The notes beneath the pieces were generated by a model. The model worked only from the letters and a program-made list of their open reading frames with translations, was not told the origin of the DNA and made no database searches. This document shows, in pieces, positions 1 through 8,217 of a stretch of DNA of 31,817 nucleotides. This DNA is from Flavobacteriales bacterium UBA7690. GTDB lineage: Bacteria > Bacteroidota > Bacteroidia > Flavobacteriales_F > PHOS-HE28. The translations under genes and the position numbers were made by a program. Location: contig DLGQ01000106.1 of the NCBI GenBank assembly GCA_002482775.1, forward strand, positions 72,363 through 104,179, given 5' to 3'. The first letter of the stretch is position 1, and each line of letters starts with the position of its first letter.

Positions 1-1
1 C

Positions 2-379
2 GGCCTGCTGGTGCTGCTGGGCATCGAGGTGGGCGACACCGAAGAAGACCTGGAGTGGCTCTGTGGCAAGATCGTCCGCCTGCGCATTTTCCCGGATCAA
101 GAGGGCGTGATGAACCGCGATGTGCAGCAGGTGCATGGCGAGATCCTCGTGGTGAGCCAGTTCACACTGCAGGCCAGTACGGTGAAAGGCAACCGCCCCA
201 GCTACCTCCGCGCGGCACGACCCGAAGAGGCCACGCCGCTCTACCTGCGTGCCAAGCAGCGCCTCGGCGAATTGCTGGGCCGGCCCGTACGTTCGGGTGA
301 GTTCGGTGCCGACATGCAAGTACACCTGATCAACGATGGGCCTGTCACCATCATCATGGACAGCAAACTCCGCGAATGA
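2..379 (+). CDS. dtd: D-aminoacyl-tRNA deacylase, 5' end missing
   Basis: Hydrolyses D-amino acids (and misloaded glycine) from tRNA in the cytoplasm. The reading frame is open from the first bases, so the start lies outside the window; the visible part is 125 residues, against about 145-150 for the family. Both diagnostic motifs are present: SQFTL followed by KGNRPSY, and near the C-terminus the GEFGADMQV...NDGPVT motif, which holds the Gly-cisPro-like carbonyl and NDGP signatures of Dtd. The stop overlaps the next start (ATGA), so it is probably co-translated with the MazG-like gene. Both would be small house-cleaning enzymes. The identification is firm. Confidence 0.96.
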   Translation, partial: GLLVLLGIEVGDTEEDLEWLCGKIVRLRIFPDQEGVMNRDVQQVHGEILVVSQFTLQASTVKGNRPSYLRAARPEEATPLYLRAKQRLGELLGRPVRSGEFGADMQVHLINDGPVTIIMDSKLRE

Positions 380-717
380 TGGATACCAACGAACCGATTG
401 GCCGCCTGCAAGCCGAGGTGGACGCCTGGATAAAGACCACCGGCGTGCGCTATTTCGATCCGCTTACCAACATGGCCATGCTCAGCGAAGAGGTGGGCGA
501 GGTGGCCCGCATCATGGCGCGGCGCTACGGGGAGCAAAGCGAGAAAGAGAGCGACAAAGCAAAGGACCTGGGCGAAGAATTGGCCGATGTGTTCTTCGTG
601 GTGCTCTGTTTGGCCAACCAGACCGGCACGGATCTGCAAGGCGCTTGGGCCAGGGCGATGGAGAAGAAGACCAGCCGTGATGCTGACCGCCACCGCGACA
701 ATCCGAAGTTGGCATAG
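376..717 (+). CDS. MazG-like nucleotide pyrophosphohydrolase
   Basis: A 113-residue all-alpha NTP pyrophosphohydrolase of the short MazG-like type, expected to hydrolyse (possibly non-canonical) nucleoside triphosphates to monophosphate and pyrophosphate. The metal-binding pattern is visible: SEEVGEVAR near residue 37 (ExxE) followed by the second acidic helix GEELADVFF near residue 65 (EExxD). The start overlaps the dtd stop as ATGA; a second in-frame ATG follows directly, so the first residue may be either Met. Short single-domain MazG proteins are common in Bacteroidota. The physiological substrate cannot be told from sequence. Confidence 0.9.
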   Translation: MMDTNEPIGRLQAEVDAWIKTTGVRYFDPLTNMAMLSEEVGEVARIMARRYGEQSEKESDKAKDLGEELADVFFVVLCLANQTGTDLQGAWARAMEKKTSRDADRHRDNPKLA

Positions 718-768
718 CCTTTGGATCAGCGCCAGCCGGTATTATTGCCACTTCATTTCCCCCAAGCC

Positions 769-2370
769 ATGCATCGTCTGCGCTTTGCTCTTCCGATCCT
801 CTTCCTCTTTTCATTGGCGATGAGCCTTTCCGCCCAAGAGGACCGTACCAAGATCAAGGTGCGTATGAGCGCCGATGCGGATGCCTCTGACCGGTTGATC
901 GCTTCGCGCCTGATCCGCACCACCGAGAACAGCATCGTGGTACTGAAGGCCAAAGCAGTTGGTGTCAGTTTGATGATGATCCCGATCGTGGATCTGGAAT
1001 ACCGGCTGGACCTGTACACCATGGACAAGATGGAACTGGTGCGCTCCATCGAACCGAACCTGAGTTCCGCAGCGGGCCGCACGGCATTGGAGGACATCGT
1101 CATGTTCGGCGATAAACCGCTTTTGATCGCGAGCCAACGCTTGAAGGACGTGAAGAAGTTCCGCCTGCTGTGGCAAGAGTTCGATCCGCGTTTGACCAGG
1201 AACAATGCACCGTTGCAGGAATTCGCTTCCATCGATTATGAGAAGTCCACCAAAGGTTTTCCCTTCATGGGTGCGGAGGCTGCGCCGTTCGGGTTCGTCA
1301 CCAAGCTCTCGCCGGATAGGACCAAGATGTTGATCTACAGCCCGGAGATGAGCACCGAGGACAAACAGGCCGTCCACTTCTTCATGGTGGTGAACGAGAA
1401 CATGGAGCCGCTCTGGCAGCATTTCATCACCAGCGAAGTGAAAGGCACGCGCAGCACCTTGCTGGATGTGGAAGTGACCAACGATGGCACGGCCACCGCC
1501 TGGGTGAAGAACAAGTTCGGTAACCGCGACGTGAAGAAGGGCGTGGTAGACTTCGAGTCGCGCATCCACCGCATGAACGCCGAAGGGCAGACGGAGAACA
1601 TCTTCAAGATGGAAGGCGCCGATTATCCCGTGGATGTGGACCTGCTCAGCCTGGCAGATGGATCTATGGTCTGTGCCGGGGTCTACGGATCGCTGGATGA
1701 GAAGAAGGACAAGACCCCTGGTTCGTTCATCGCCATTTGGGAAGCCGAGGGCGACCGTTTCGAGCAGCGCGGCCGGTTCGAGTTCCCCAAGACTGGTAAG
1801 AACGCGGACAAGATCTACGAGGAAATGGTCGTGGCGGACCTGCTCCGGGGAAGTGATGGGCGCTTCCACCTGGTAACGGAGGTGAGCTTCAGCTACCAAG
1901 CCACGGTGAGTTCGGGAACAGGCCCCTCGCGCACGGTCACCAAGTATGTCAATGGCGATATGATCGCACACTCCTTTGATGAGAAGGGCGAGATGCAGTG
2001 GATGAGCGTTCTACCGCGTTTCATCAATACCACCGCATACTACTTGGGGAATTCGCAGGCGGCGCTCTTCGAGGACCAGTTGCACATGCTGTTCATTGAT
2101 GATGAGGACAACATTGAACGGCGCAAGAAGGGCGAACGTTTGGAAAAGGGCATCGATGCTAAGGATTGTCGAAGCATGATCGTGAGTTTCGACAAGGACG
2201 GGAAGTACCGCACCAAGATCGTCCTGGTCTCCGACAAGGATGCGGACTACCTCGCGGGTACCGGCATGTTCCAGGTGGACAAGGGTACCTATTTCACCTA
2301 CGGTCAGCGGAAGCTCGGAACAAGCAAGCTGGTACCGGTGAAGGTGGAGTTCACCAAGGACACGAAGTGA
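769..2370 (+). CDS. secreted protein of unknown function
   Basis: A 533-residue protein whose first 22 residues form a signal peptide (MHRLRFALPILFLFSLAMSLSAQ, cleavage near AQ-ED). The frame stays open upstream to a TTG at 721, but the ATG at 769 gives a proper signal sequence and is preferred. I do not recognise a named family. The body has alternating beta-strand-like segments with repeated phrases such as FxxxSPDRTKMLIYS, DGSMVCAGVYGS and FDKDGKYRTKIVL, which look like successive blades of a beta-propeller; this is inference. Similar long periplasmic or surface proteins that start right after a signal peptide are common in Bacteroidota. There is no C-terminal type IX sorting domain. It ends back to back with the Kdo transferase gene on the other strand, with no spacer. 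Confidence 0.85.
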   Translation: MHRLRFALPILFLFSLAMSLSAQEDRTKIKVRMSADADASDRLIASRLIRTTENSIVVLKAKAVGVSLMMIPIVDLEYRLDLYTMDKMELVRSIEPNLSSAAGRTALEDIVMFGDKPLLIASQRLKDVKKFRLLWQEFDPRLTRNNAPLQEFASIDYEKSTKGFPFMGAEAAPFGFVTKLSPDRTKMLIYSPEMSTEDKQAVHFFMVVNENMEPLWQHFITSEVKGTRSTLLDVEVTNDGTATAWVKNKFGNRDVKKGVVDFESRIHRMNAEGQTENIFKMEGADYPVDVDLLSLADGSMVCAGVYGSLDEKKDKTPGSFIAIWEAEGDRFEQRGRFEFPKTGKNADKIYEEMVVADLLRGSDGRFHLVTEVSFSYQATVSSGTGPSRTVTKYVNGDMIAHSFDEKGEMQWMSVLPRFINTTAYYLGNSQAALFEDQLHMLFIDDEDNIERRKKGERLEKGIDAKDCRSMIVSFDKDGKYRTKIVLVSDKDADYLAGTGMFQVDKGTYFTYGQRKLGTSKLVPVKVEFTKDTK

Positions 2371-3606
2371 TCAGCGCTTCAGGCGTTCGATTATCGCCGC
2401 GCTCACGCGTTGGGTAGCTCCTGTGCGCTCGGCCACATAGTTCCGGGCGGCTTCGGATGCACGCTTCAAAGCTCCGTTGTCGCTGAGCAAGTGTTGCAGG
2501 ACTTTACGTAGTTCATCGGCAGTGGAAACACTGAAGCCGGCACCCGCATCGATCAGTCCTTGGGCTTCGGCGAAACGTGCGTGGTTCGGTCCGAAGATCA
2601 CCGGTTTCCCCCAGGCGGCCGCTTCCAACGTGTTGTGTATGCCACTGCCGAAACCGCCGCCCACGTAGGCGATGTCGGCATATTTGTAGAGGCGGGACAG
2701 GTAGCCCATCCGATCCACGAGCAGCGTGCGTGTTGCGGTGGTAAGCTGGTCATCGCTCCACTTCGCAACAGTTCGTGGGAACTGCTTTTCGATCGTTTCC
2801 AGATGTGCTTGCGTGATCTCGTGCGGCACCACCATGCACCGCGCCGAAGTGGTTGAAAGAGCCTGCACCAAAGCGCGTTCATCATCGGGCCAGGTACTCC
2901 CCGCCACGATCACCGGTGCTCCGTTGGTTCCACGGAAGGCAGCGGCCACCGGGAGGTCTTCATCCTTCGCCACGATCTGGCTCACACGGTCGAACCGTGT
3001 ATCGCCGCTCACGTTCACGTTGCGCACCTCGATCCCGGCGAGCAATTCCCGGGAGGCTTCATCCTGCACGAAGAGCTGATCGAAACAGCGCAACATCGCG
3101 CGGTGCGCAGCGCCGTACCAGGTGAAGAACGGCTGCGAAGGCCGGAAGATGGCGCTTACCAGGTAGGTGGGAATGTTCGCTTCCTTCAATGCATGCAGGT
3201 GGCGGTACCAGAACTCGTACTTGATGAAGATGGCGGCTTTCGGTCGCACCAAGTTCAGCAAGCGTTCAGCGTTCGCGGCCGAATCCGGCGGCAGGTATTC
3301 CACGTGTGTCGCGAGCGGGAAGTTCTTGCGTGCCTCGTATCCACTGGGGCTGAAGAAGGTGATCAGCACGGGAAGGCCAGGGTGTTCGCGCACGATCGCC
3401 TCCAGCACCGGTCGCCCTTGTTCGAATTCGCCCACGCTGGCGCAGTGCATCCACAGGCAGCCTTGCAGCTGCGCCGACTTCGCTTCGAGCCGTTGCCACA
3501 GGTCTTTCCGGCCATCCACCCAAGCGCGCGCTTTGGGCACGAATGATGCCGCCAGTCTGATGCCGGTGTGGTAGAGCGCAGTGCCTAGGCTGATCAGCAA
3601 AGGCAT
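2371..3606 (-). CDS. waaA: 3-deoxy-D-manno-octulosonic acid (Kdo) transferase
   Basis: Transfers Kdo from CMP-Kdo to lipid A precursor at the inner membrane, the first step of LPS core assembly. The 411-residue length fits WaaA/KdtA (about 410-425). Seen in order: an N-terminal membrane-anchor-like helix (PLLISLGTALYHTGIRLA), WMHCASVGEFEQ with the catalytic-region Glu, the FIKYEFWYRHL segment, GDTRFDRV, and the C-terminal GT30 nucleotide-binding signatures YVGGGFGSGIHNTLEAAA and GKPVIFGPN. The start is the ATG at 3606, whose A is shared with the stop of the upstream gene (TGATG), indicating translational coupling. A frame extension upstream to 3657 lies inside that gene and is rejected. Confidence 0.95.
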   Translation of the reverse strand: MPLLISLGTALYHTGIRLAASFVPKARAWVDGRKDLWQRLEAKSAQLQGCLWMHCASVGEFEQGRPVLEAIVREHPGLPVLITFFSPSGYEARKNFPLATHVEYLPPDSAANAERLLNLVRPKAAIFIKYEFWYRHLHALKEANIPTYLVSAIFRPSQPFFTWYGAAHRAMLRCFDQLFVQDEASRELLAGIEVRNVNVSGDTRFDRVSQIVAKDEDLPVAAAFRGTNGAPVIVAGSTWPDDERALVQALSTTSARCMVVPHEITQAHLETIEKQFPRTVAKWSDDQLTTATRTLLVDRMGYLSRLYKYADIAYVGGGFGSGIHNTLEAAAWGKPVIFGPNHARFAEAQGLIDAGAGFSVSTADELRKVLQHLLSDNGALKRASEAARNYVAERTGATQRVSAAIIERLKR

Positions 3607-4361
3607 CAATAGTAGTGGAAACGGGTGTCCTTCTTCTTGTAGACCGGCAGTGTCCACCCCGCGCGCAGGCCACTGAGCAGATCCAACCTGTTGGCCTTGT
3701 TGTACTGCTCGGTATCGAAGTTGAACGGACGTAGCGCTTCCGTAGCACCCACCATCAGCTCCAGGCCGAAATGGAAGTTGATGCGCCCCCGGTTGGCGAA
3801 GTGCTGGTAACCCAAGTAAAGCATTCCCGCAGGTCCTGCGGCCAACCGGTCATAGCCTTGGAGGTAGTCGTCCTCCAACTGTGGCACCAGGTTCTTCTGT
3901 GTCTGCACCCGGATCTTATGCCGCATGAAACCACCGCCCACTTTCAGGTGAAGACCGGAGTTCTTGTTCGGCCCGAAGACCGGGAAGATCCGGCCCGCCG
4001 TGGCGAAAACGGTCCACCCACGTTGGTACAGGAACACATCTGCCATTTCACCTTCAGCATCCACGATCTGTCCGGCGTTGTTCAGTACATTGCTCAGGAT
4101 ACCCGGTTCCACCACCTTGTTGCCGAACAGGAAGCTGCCTTCAGCACCCAAAGTGAAGTTGCTCTTCATCTTGCGGAAGGCCCCGATGCCGAGGTTGCTG
4201 TTGGTGCCGAAACGGTCGGCCATGTCGCCACCGGGCAGCTGTTGCGCATAGCTGGCTTGTACGGCCACCAACGCGATCGTGGAATCCTTGATATCCTGTG
4301 CCAGAGCGGGCACACAGACCACCGCGCAACAACAGAGCAGGTTCAAGAGCCGGGCGATCAT
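3606..4361 (-). CDS. putative outer-membrane beta-barrel protein
   Basis: A 251-residue exported protein: residues 1-21 (MIARLLNLLCCCAVVCVPALA) are a signal peptide with predicted cleavage before QD. The mature part has alternating aromatic/hydrophobic strands (SNLGIGAF, FTLGAEGSFLFG, GLHLKVGGGF, INFHFGLELMVG, LSGLRAGWTLP) as in small 8-10-stranded outer-membrane barrels of Bacteroidota. It ends in RFHYY, an aromatic end like the last strand of a barrel. No specific family is recognised. The start is ATG 4361; a TTG further upstream is not needed. It is translationally coupled to waaA, so a role in the cell envelope is plausible but unproven. A strong promoter box lies 6 bases upstream. Confidence 0.8.
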   Translation of the reverse strand: MIARLLNLLCCCAVVCVPALAQDIKDSTIALVAVQASYAQQLPGGDMADRFGTNSNLGIGAFRKMKSNFTLGAEGSFLFGNKVVEPGILSNVLNNAGQIVDAEGEMADVFLYQRGWTVFATAGRIFPVFGPNKNSGLHLKVGGGFMRHKIRVQTQKNLVPQLEDDYLQGYDRLAAGPAGMLYLGYQHFANRGRINFHFGLELMVGATEALRPFNFDTEQYNKANRLDLLSGLRAGWTLPVYKKKDTRFHYY

Positions 4362-4367
4362 GGGTGC

Positions 4368-4396
4368 CAAAGGTAGATGCTGGTCAATGCAGCCAA
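4368..4396 (-). promoter_or_regulatory. Bacteroidota-type promoter for the 4361 gene
   Basis: Read on the minus strand: TTG (4396-4394), 18 bases, then TACCTTTG (4375-4368), then six bases to the ATG. This matches the TTG/TAnnTTTG consensus of the Bacteroidota primary sigma factor and would place the transcript start almost on the start codon. Confidence 0.65.
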
Positions 4397-4424
4397 GGTG
4401 CCGGTCCTCTTGACGCGGTAGCCG

Positions 4425-4453
4425 TTGGTGGCTAGGGTGCGTGGTTATCTTCG
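4425..4453 (+). promoter_or_regulatory. probable promoter of the nucleotide-sugar block
   Basis: TTG at 4425-4427, an 18-base spacer, then TATCTTCG at 4446-4453, about 30 bases upstream of the aminotransferase ATG. The box has C for the third T of TAnnTTTG. Spacing equals that of the divergent promoter at 4368-4396, which supports both. Confidence 0.55.
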
Positions 4454-4483
4454 CCCACCCTTTTCAGGGGGTTCCAGCAACTG

Positions 4484-5614
4484 ATGAAACCCATCCAGAT
4501 GGTCGACCTCGTCGGCCAATACCAGAAGATCAAGCCCGAAGTGGATGCTGCACTTCAACGGGTGATCGACAGCACGGCATTCATCAACGGCCCCGAGGTG
4601 AAGGAGTTCGAGAAGGAACTCGGCGCGTACCTAGGCGCGAAGCACGTGATCGGCTGCGCCAACGGCACCGACGCTTTGCAGATCGCCATGATGGCCTTGG
4701 GCCTGAAGCCCGGAGATGAGGTGATCACCGCATCGTTCACCTTCGTGGCCACGGTGGAAGTGGTGGGTCTTTTAGGTATCACGCCGGTGTTCGCCGATGT
4801 GCTGCCGGGTACCTTCAACCTGGATCCTGCCGACATCAAGCGCAAGATCACGCCGAAGACCAAGGCCATCGTGCCGGTGCATCTGTTCGGCCAAACGGCG
4901 GACATGGAAGCGATCATGGCCATAGCAAAGGAGCACGGCTTGTTCGTGATCGAGGACAACTGCCAAGCCATCGGCAGCGACTACACGTTCAGCGACGGGA
5001 CCAAGCGCAAGAGCGGCACCATCGGCCATATCGGCACAACCAGCTTCTTCCCCAGCAAGAACCTGGGTTGCTATGGCGATGGCGGTGCGATCTTCACCAA
5101 CGATGACGACCTGGCCAAGAAACTGCGTCGCGTTTGCAACCACGGAAGTGATGTCCGCTACTACCACGAGGTGGTGGGCGTGAATAGCCGTCTGGACTCC
5201 ATGCAGGCGGCCATCCTGCGGATCAAACTGCGCCAATTGGATGCGTATGGTGCAGCACGGAACAAGGTCGCGGCCACGTACGATGCGGCTTTCGCGAAGA
5301 TCCCCGCACTGCGCATCCCGGAACGCAGCAAGAGCAGCACGCATGTCTTCCACCAGTACACGTTACGAGTGACCAATGGCCATCGTGACGGTCTAAAGGA
5401 ACACTTGGAAAAGCAGGGTGTTCCTGCCATGATCTACTATCCTGTATCCTGCCACCTCCAGAACGCGTACAAGAGCGTCCGTTCGCCGGAAGGATCCCTC
5501 CCGGTGACCGAACAACTCACGCGAGAAGTGCTCTCGCTACCCATGAGCACCGAACTGGACAACGAACAACTCACGCACATCACCAACGCGGTGAAGAGCT
5601 ACTTCACCGCCTAG
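4484..5614 (+). CDS. wbpE: DegT/DnrJ/EryC1/StrS sugar aminotransferase (WbpE-like)
   Basis: A PLP-dependent aminotransferase acting on nucleotide-linked keto sugars, 376 residues as usual for the family. The PLP lysine is K192 in SFFPSKNLGCYGDGG; D158 and Q161 in IEDNCQA bind the cofactor ring; GTDAL near residue 61 contacts the phosphate. In this window it sits in the same run of genes as a 3-dehydrogenase (9781), an N-acetyltransferase (9212) and a UDP-HexNAc 6-dehydrogenase (10790). That set matches WbpE of the UDP-2,3-diacetamido-2,3-dideoxy-uronic acid pathway, which aminates the 3-keto sugar with glutamate. Substrate assignment is inferred from context; the family also includes FdtB-, PseC- and perosamine-type enzymes. 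The palindrome at 5618 follows directly. Confidence 0.88.
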   Translation: MKPIQMVDLVGQYQKIKPEVDAALQRVIDSTAFINGPEVKEFEKELGAYLGAKHVIGCANGTDALQIAMMALGLKPGDEVITASFTFVATVEVVGLLGITPVFADVLPGTFNLDPADIKRKITPKTKAIVPVHLFGQTADMEAIMAIAKEHGLFVIEDNCQAIGSDYTFSDGTKRKSGTIGHIGTTSFFPSKNLGCYGDGGAIFTNDDDLAKKLRRVCNHGSDVRYYHEVVGVNSRLDSMQAAILRIKLRQLDAYGAARNKVAATYDAAFAKIPALRIPERSKSSTHVFHQYTLRVTNGHRDGLKEHLEKQGVPAMIYYPVSCHLQNAYKSVRSPEGSLPVTEQLTREVLSLPMSTELDNEQLTHITNAVKSYFTA

Positions 5615-5617
5615 CAA

Positions 5618-5637
5618 GGGCGATGCATGCATCGCCC
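5618..5637. repeat. perfect 20-base palindrome
   Basis: GGGCGATGCATGCATCGCCC is its own reverse complement. It lies 3 bases after the aminotransferase stop and 14 bases before the ugd ATG. It could fold into a stem in mRNA (no T-run follows on either strand, so it is not a classic terminator), be a REP-like dispersed element, or bind a dimeric protein. Confidence 0.8.
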
Positions 5638-5651
5638 CAATTTGTAAGCCC

Positions 5652-7007
5652 ATGAACATCGCAGTAGTAGGAACAGGATACGTCGGCCTCGTCACCGGCA
5701 CATGCTTCGCCGAGACCGGCAACCACGTGGTATGCGTGGACATCAACGCCGAGAAGGTGCAGATGATGAAGGATGGCAAAGTGCCCATCTACGAACCGCA
5801 CTTGGATGTGCTGTTCGAGCGCAACATCCGCCAAGGCCGCCTCAGCTTCACCACGAACCTGGCCGAAGCGCTGGAGAAAGCACAGATCGTGTTCCTCGCG
5901 TTACCCACGCCTCCCGGCGAAGACGGTAGCGCCGACCTGAGCTACGTGCTCAACGCCGCCGCCGACATCGGTAAGCTGATGAAGGACTACAAAGTGCTCG
6001 TTGACAAGAGCACAGTTCCCGTGGGCACCGCCGAAAAAGTGCACGCTGCCGTAGCGAAACACGCGAAGGTGGAATTCGATGTGGTGAGCAACCCCGAGTT
6101 CCTGCGCGAAGGATTCGCGGTGGATGATTTCCTGAAGCCCGATCGTGTCGTGGTAGGCACCAGCAGCGATCGCGCGCGCAAATTGATGGAAGACCTGTAC
6201 AAGCCGTTCGTGCGCCAGGGCAACCCCATCATCTTCATGGACGAGCGCAGCGCCGAGCTCACCAAGTACGCGGCCAACGCCTTCCTCGCGGCCAAGATCA
6301 CCTTCATGAACGAGATCGCGAACTTCTGTGAGGCCGTAGGTGCCGACGTGGACAAGGTGCGCATCGGCATGGGTACGGATACGCGTATCGGCAAACGCTT
6401 CCTGTTCCCGGGCATCGGATATGGCGGCAGCTGTTTCCCGAAGGATGTGCAAGCCCTTGCCAAGAGCGGAAAGGAAGCTGGCTACGACTTCCAGATCATC
6501 AACAGTGTGATGGAGGTGAACGAACAGCAGAAGACCGCCTTGATGCCGAAGATCGAAGGCTATTACGGCGGTGATCTGAAGGGCAAACACTTCGCCATGT
6601 GGGGCCTTTCCTTCAAACCCGATACCGACGACATCCGCGAGGCACCCGCCTTGTACATGATCGATGCGTTGGTGGCCGCTGGTGCCACGGTTACGGCGTT
6701 CGACCCCGAAGGCGCGAATAACGTGAAGAAGCTGATCGGCGACAAGATCAACTACGCGAAGGATGAATACGCAGCCCTCGAAGGCGCCGATTCACTGATA
6801 ATCTGCACCGAGTGGGCGTTGTTCCGCACACCCGATATGGACCGCCTGGAGAAGAGCCTGAAGGAGCGCACCATATTCGATGGTCGCAACCTGTACGAGT
6901 TGGACGAGATGAAGGCCAAAGGATTCCATTATGTGAGCATCGGCCGCAACGTGGTAACCGCCGCGCATAGCCCGAAGCACAGCACCAAAGCCACGGCGAA
7001 AGCCTGA
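5652..7007 (+). CDS. ugd: UDP-glucose 6-dehydrogenase
   Basis: Oxidises UDP-glucose twice with NAD+ to UDP-glucuronate in the cytoplasm. The 451 residues contain the Rossmann motif GTGYVGLVTG (7-16), DKSTVPVGT (118-126), the substrate-binding lysine K214 in AAKITFMNE, and the catalytic Cys C261 in GYGGSCFPKD, with D265 nearby. The C-terminal part carries the UDP-binding domain (WGLSFKPDTDDIREAP). The last 15 residues are a Ser/Lys/Ala-rich tail. The product is the substrate of the next gene, UDP-glucuronate decarboxylase, 4 bases downstream, so the pair makes UDP-xylose. The GYGGSC form separates it from the UDP-HexNAc dehydrogenase at 10790, which has GGHC. Confidence 0.96.
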   Translation: MNIAVVGTGYVGLVTGTCFAETGNHVVCVDINAEKVQMMKDGKVPIYEPHLDVLFERNIRQGRLSFTTNLAEALEKAQIVFLALPTPPGEDGSADLSYVLNAAADIGKLMKDYKVLVDKSTVPVGTAEKVHAAVAKHAKVEFDVVSNPEFLREGFAVDDFLKPDRVVVGTSSDRARKLMEDLYKPFVRQGNPIIFMDERSAELTKYAANAFLAAKITFMNEIANFCEAVGADVDKVRIGMGTDTRIGKRFLFPGIGYGGSCFPKDVQALAKSGKEAGYDFQIINSVMEVNEQQKTALMPKIEGYYGGDLKGKHFAMWGLSFKPDTDDIREAPALYMIDALVAAGATVTAFDPEGANNVKKLIGDKINYAKDEYAALEGADSLIICTEWALFRTPDMDRLEKSLKERTIFDGRNLYELDEMKAKGFHYVSIGRNVVTAAHSPKHSTKATAKA

Positions 7008-7011
7008 TCCA

Positions 7012-8217
7012 ATGGCGAAGAAGAAAATTCCCGCGAAGGCACCCGTAGCGTCGACCCACCGGGTCGACAAACCCGCCGGATCCGCGAGAACCACGCGGGC
7101 CGCGAAACCCGCAGACCGCAAACCCGCGAAGGCGCCAGCCCGCAAGGTTTCCAGCAAGGCACCTGTAGCGTCGACCCACCGGGTCGACTTGCCCGCCAGA
7201 TCTGCGAAACCCGCACGGACCGCAAAACCCAAAGACCGCGTCCTGATCACCGGTGCCGCCGGTTTTCTGGGATCACACCTGTGCGATCGGTTCCTGAAGG
7301 AAGGATACCACGTGATCGCCATGGACAACCTGATCACAGGTAGTCTGAAGAACATCGAACACCTGTTCCACCGCGAGGATTTCGAGTTCTACCACCACGA
7401 CGTTTCCAAGTTCGTGCATGTGCCGGGCGAGCTGAAGTACATCCTGCATTTCGCATCACCCGCATCCCCGATCGACTACGAGAAGATCCCGATCCAGACG
7501 TTGAAAGTGGGTTCGTTGGGAACACACAACCTGCTCGGTCTGGCGCGTGTGAAGAAGGCGCGCATCATCGTGGCCAGTACCAGCGAAGTGTACGGCGATC
7601 CGAAAGTGCATCCGCAGAGCGAGACCTATTGGGGCCACGTTAATCCGGTGGGCAAACGCAGCATGTACGATGAGGCCAAGCGCTTCCAAGAAGCGATGAC
7701 GATGGCCTACCACACCTACCACGGCGTGGAAACGCGCATGGTCCGGATCTTCAACACCTACGGCCCCCGCATGCGACTGAATGATGGTCGCGTAGTACCC
7801 GCTTTCATGGGCCAGGCCTTGCGTGGTGAAGACCTCACCATCTTCGGCAAAGGCGATCAAACGCGCAGCTTCTGCTACGTGGATGATCTGATCGAAGGCA
7901 TCTACCGGTTGCTGCTGAGCGACTATGCCGGTCCTGTGAACATTGGTAACCCGAAAGAGATCACCATCAAGCAATTCGCTGAGGAGATCCTGAAGCTCAC
8001 CGGCACCAAGCAAAAGCTGATCTACAAGCCGCTGCCGAGCGATGATCCTATGCAACGCCAGCCGGACATCACACTAGCAAGGAAGCTGCTGAAGTGGGAG
8101 CCGAAAGTGGACCGCGCCGAAGGCATGAAACGCACGTTCGACTACTTCAAAGGTCTTACCAAGAAGGAGCTCAACGAGAAGGAGCACTTCAGCTTCGAGA
8201 AGTACGCCAAGAAGTGA
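7012..8217 (+). CDS. uxs: UDP-glucuronate decarboxylase (UDP-xylose synthase) with basic N-terminal tail
   Basis: An extended SDR enzyme that converts UDP-glucuronate to UDP-xylose via a 4-keto intermediate with bound NAD+. The catalytic domain starts near residue 76: GAAGFLG (81-87), the UXS hallmark ASPASPIDY (148-156), TSEVYG (190-195), and the catalytic Y219/K223 in YDEAK, then RIFNTYGPRM and VNIGNPKE. Bacterial UXS proteins are about 310-330 residues; this one has 401 because of a roughly 75-residue Lys/Ala/Pro/Arg-rich leader. The leader holds two near-copies of a 28-residue segment (KAPVASTHRVD...), each encoding a GTCGAC palindrome. No in-frame ATG lies between the leader and the Rossmann fold, so the leader is probably translated. 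The stop overlaps the next start as GTGA. Confidence 0.93.
   Translation: MAKKKIPAKAPVASTHRVDKPAGSARTTRAAKPADRKPAKAPARKVSSKAPVASTHRVDLPARSAKPARTAKPKDRVLITGAAGFLGSHLCDRFLKEGYHVIAMDNLITGSLKNIEHLFHREDFEFYHHDVSKFVHVPGELKYILHFASPASPIDYEKIPIQTLKVGSLGTHNLLGLARVKKARIIVASTSEVYGDPKVHPQSETYWGHVNPVGKRSMYDEAKRFQEAMTMAYHTYHGVETRMVRIFNTYGPRMRLNDGRVVPAFMGQALRGEDLTIFGKGDQTRSFCYVDDLIEGIYRLLLSDYAGPVNIGNPKEITIKQFAEEILKLTGTKQKLIYKPLPSDDPMQRQPDITLARKLLKWEPKVDRAEGMKRTFDYFKGLTKKELNEKEHFSFEKYAKK
7034..7120 (+). repeat. duplicated 87-base segment, copy 1, with palindrome 7050-7068
   Basis: Contains GTAGC followed by GTCGACCCACCGGGTCGAC (8-base arms, ACC loop). Copy 2 lies exactly 120 bases downstream and aligns without gaps; the two differ mainly at scattered positions. 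Both are in the same reading frame of the uxs gene. Confidence 0.85.
7154..7240 (+). repeat. duplicated 87-base segment, copy 2, with palindrome 7170-7188
   Basis: Second copy of the segment at 7034. The 25-base core from TGTAGC through the palindrome also occurs, with one arm mismatch, between fabD and the BI-1 gene at 20098-20122. Confidence 0.85.

Noticed and set aside
811..1971. 386-codon minus-strand open frame
   Set aside because: Shadow of the secreted-protein gene; His/Leu-rich translation with no recognisable domain, a usual effect of GC-rich coding DNA.
2368..2373. TGATCA shared by the stop codons of convergent genes (also at 16642-16647)
   Set aside because: A natural result of two TGA stops lying back to back; no further signal was seen around them.
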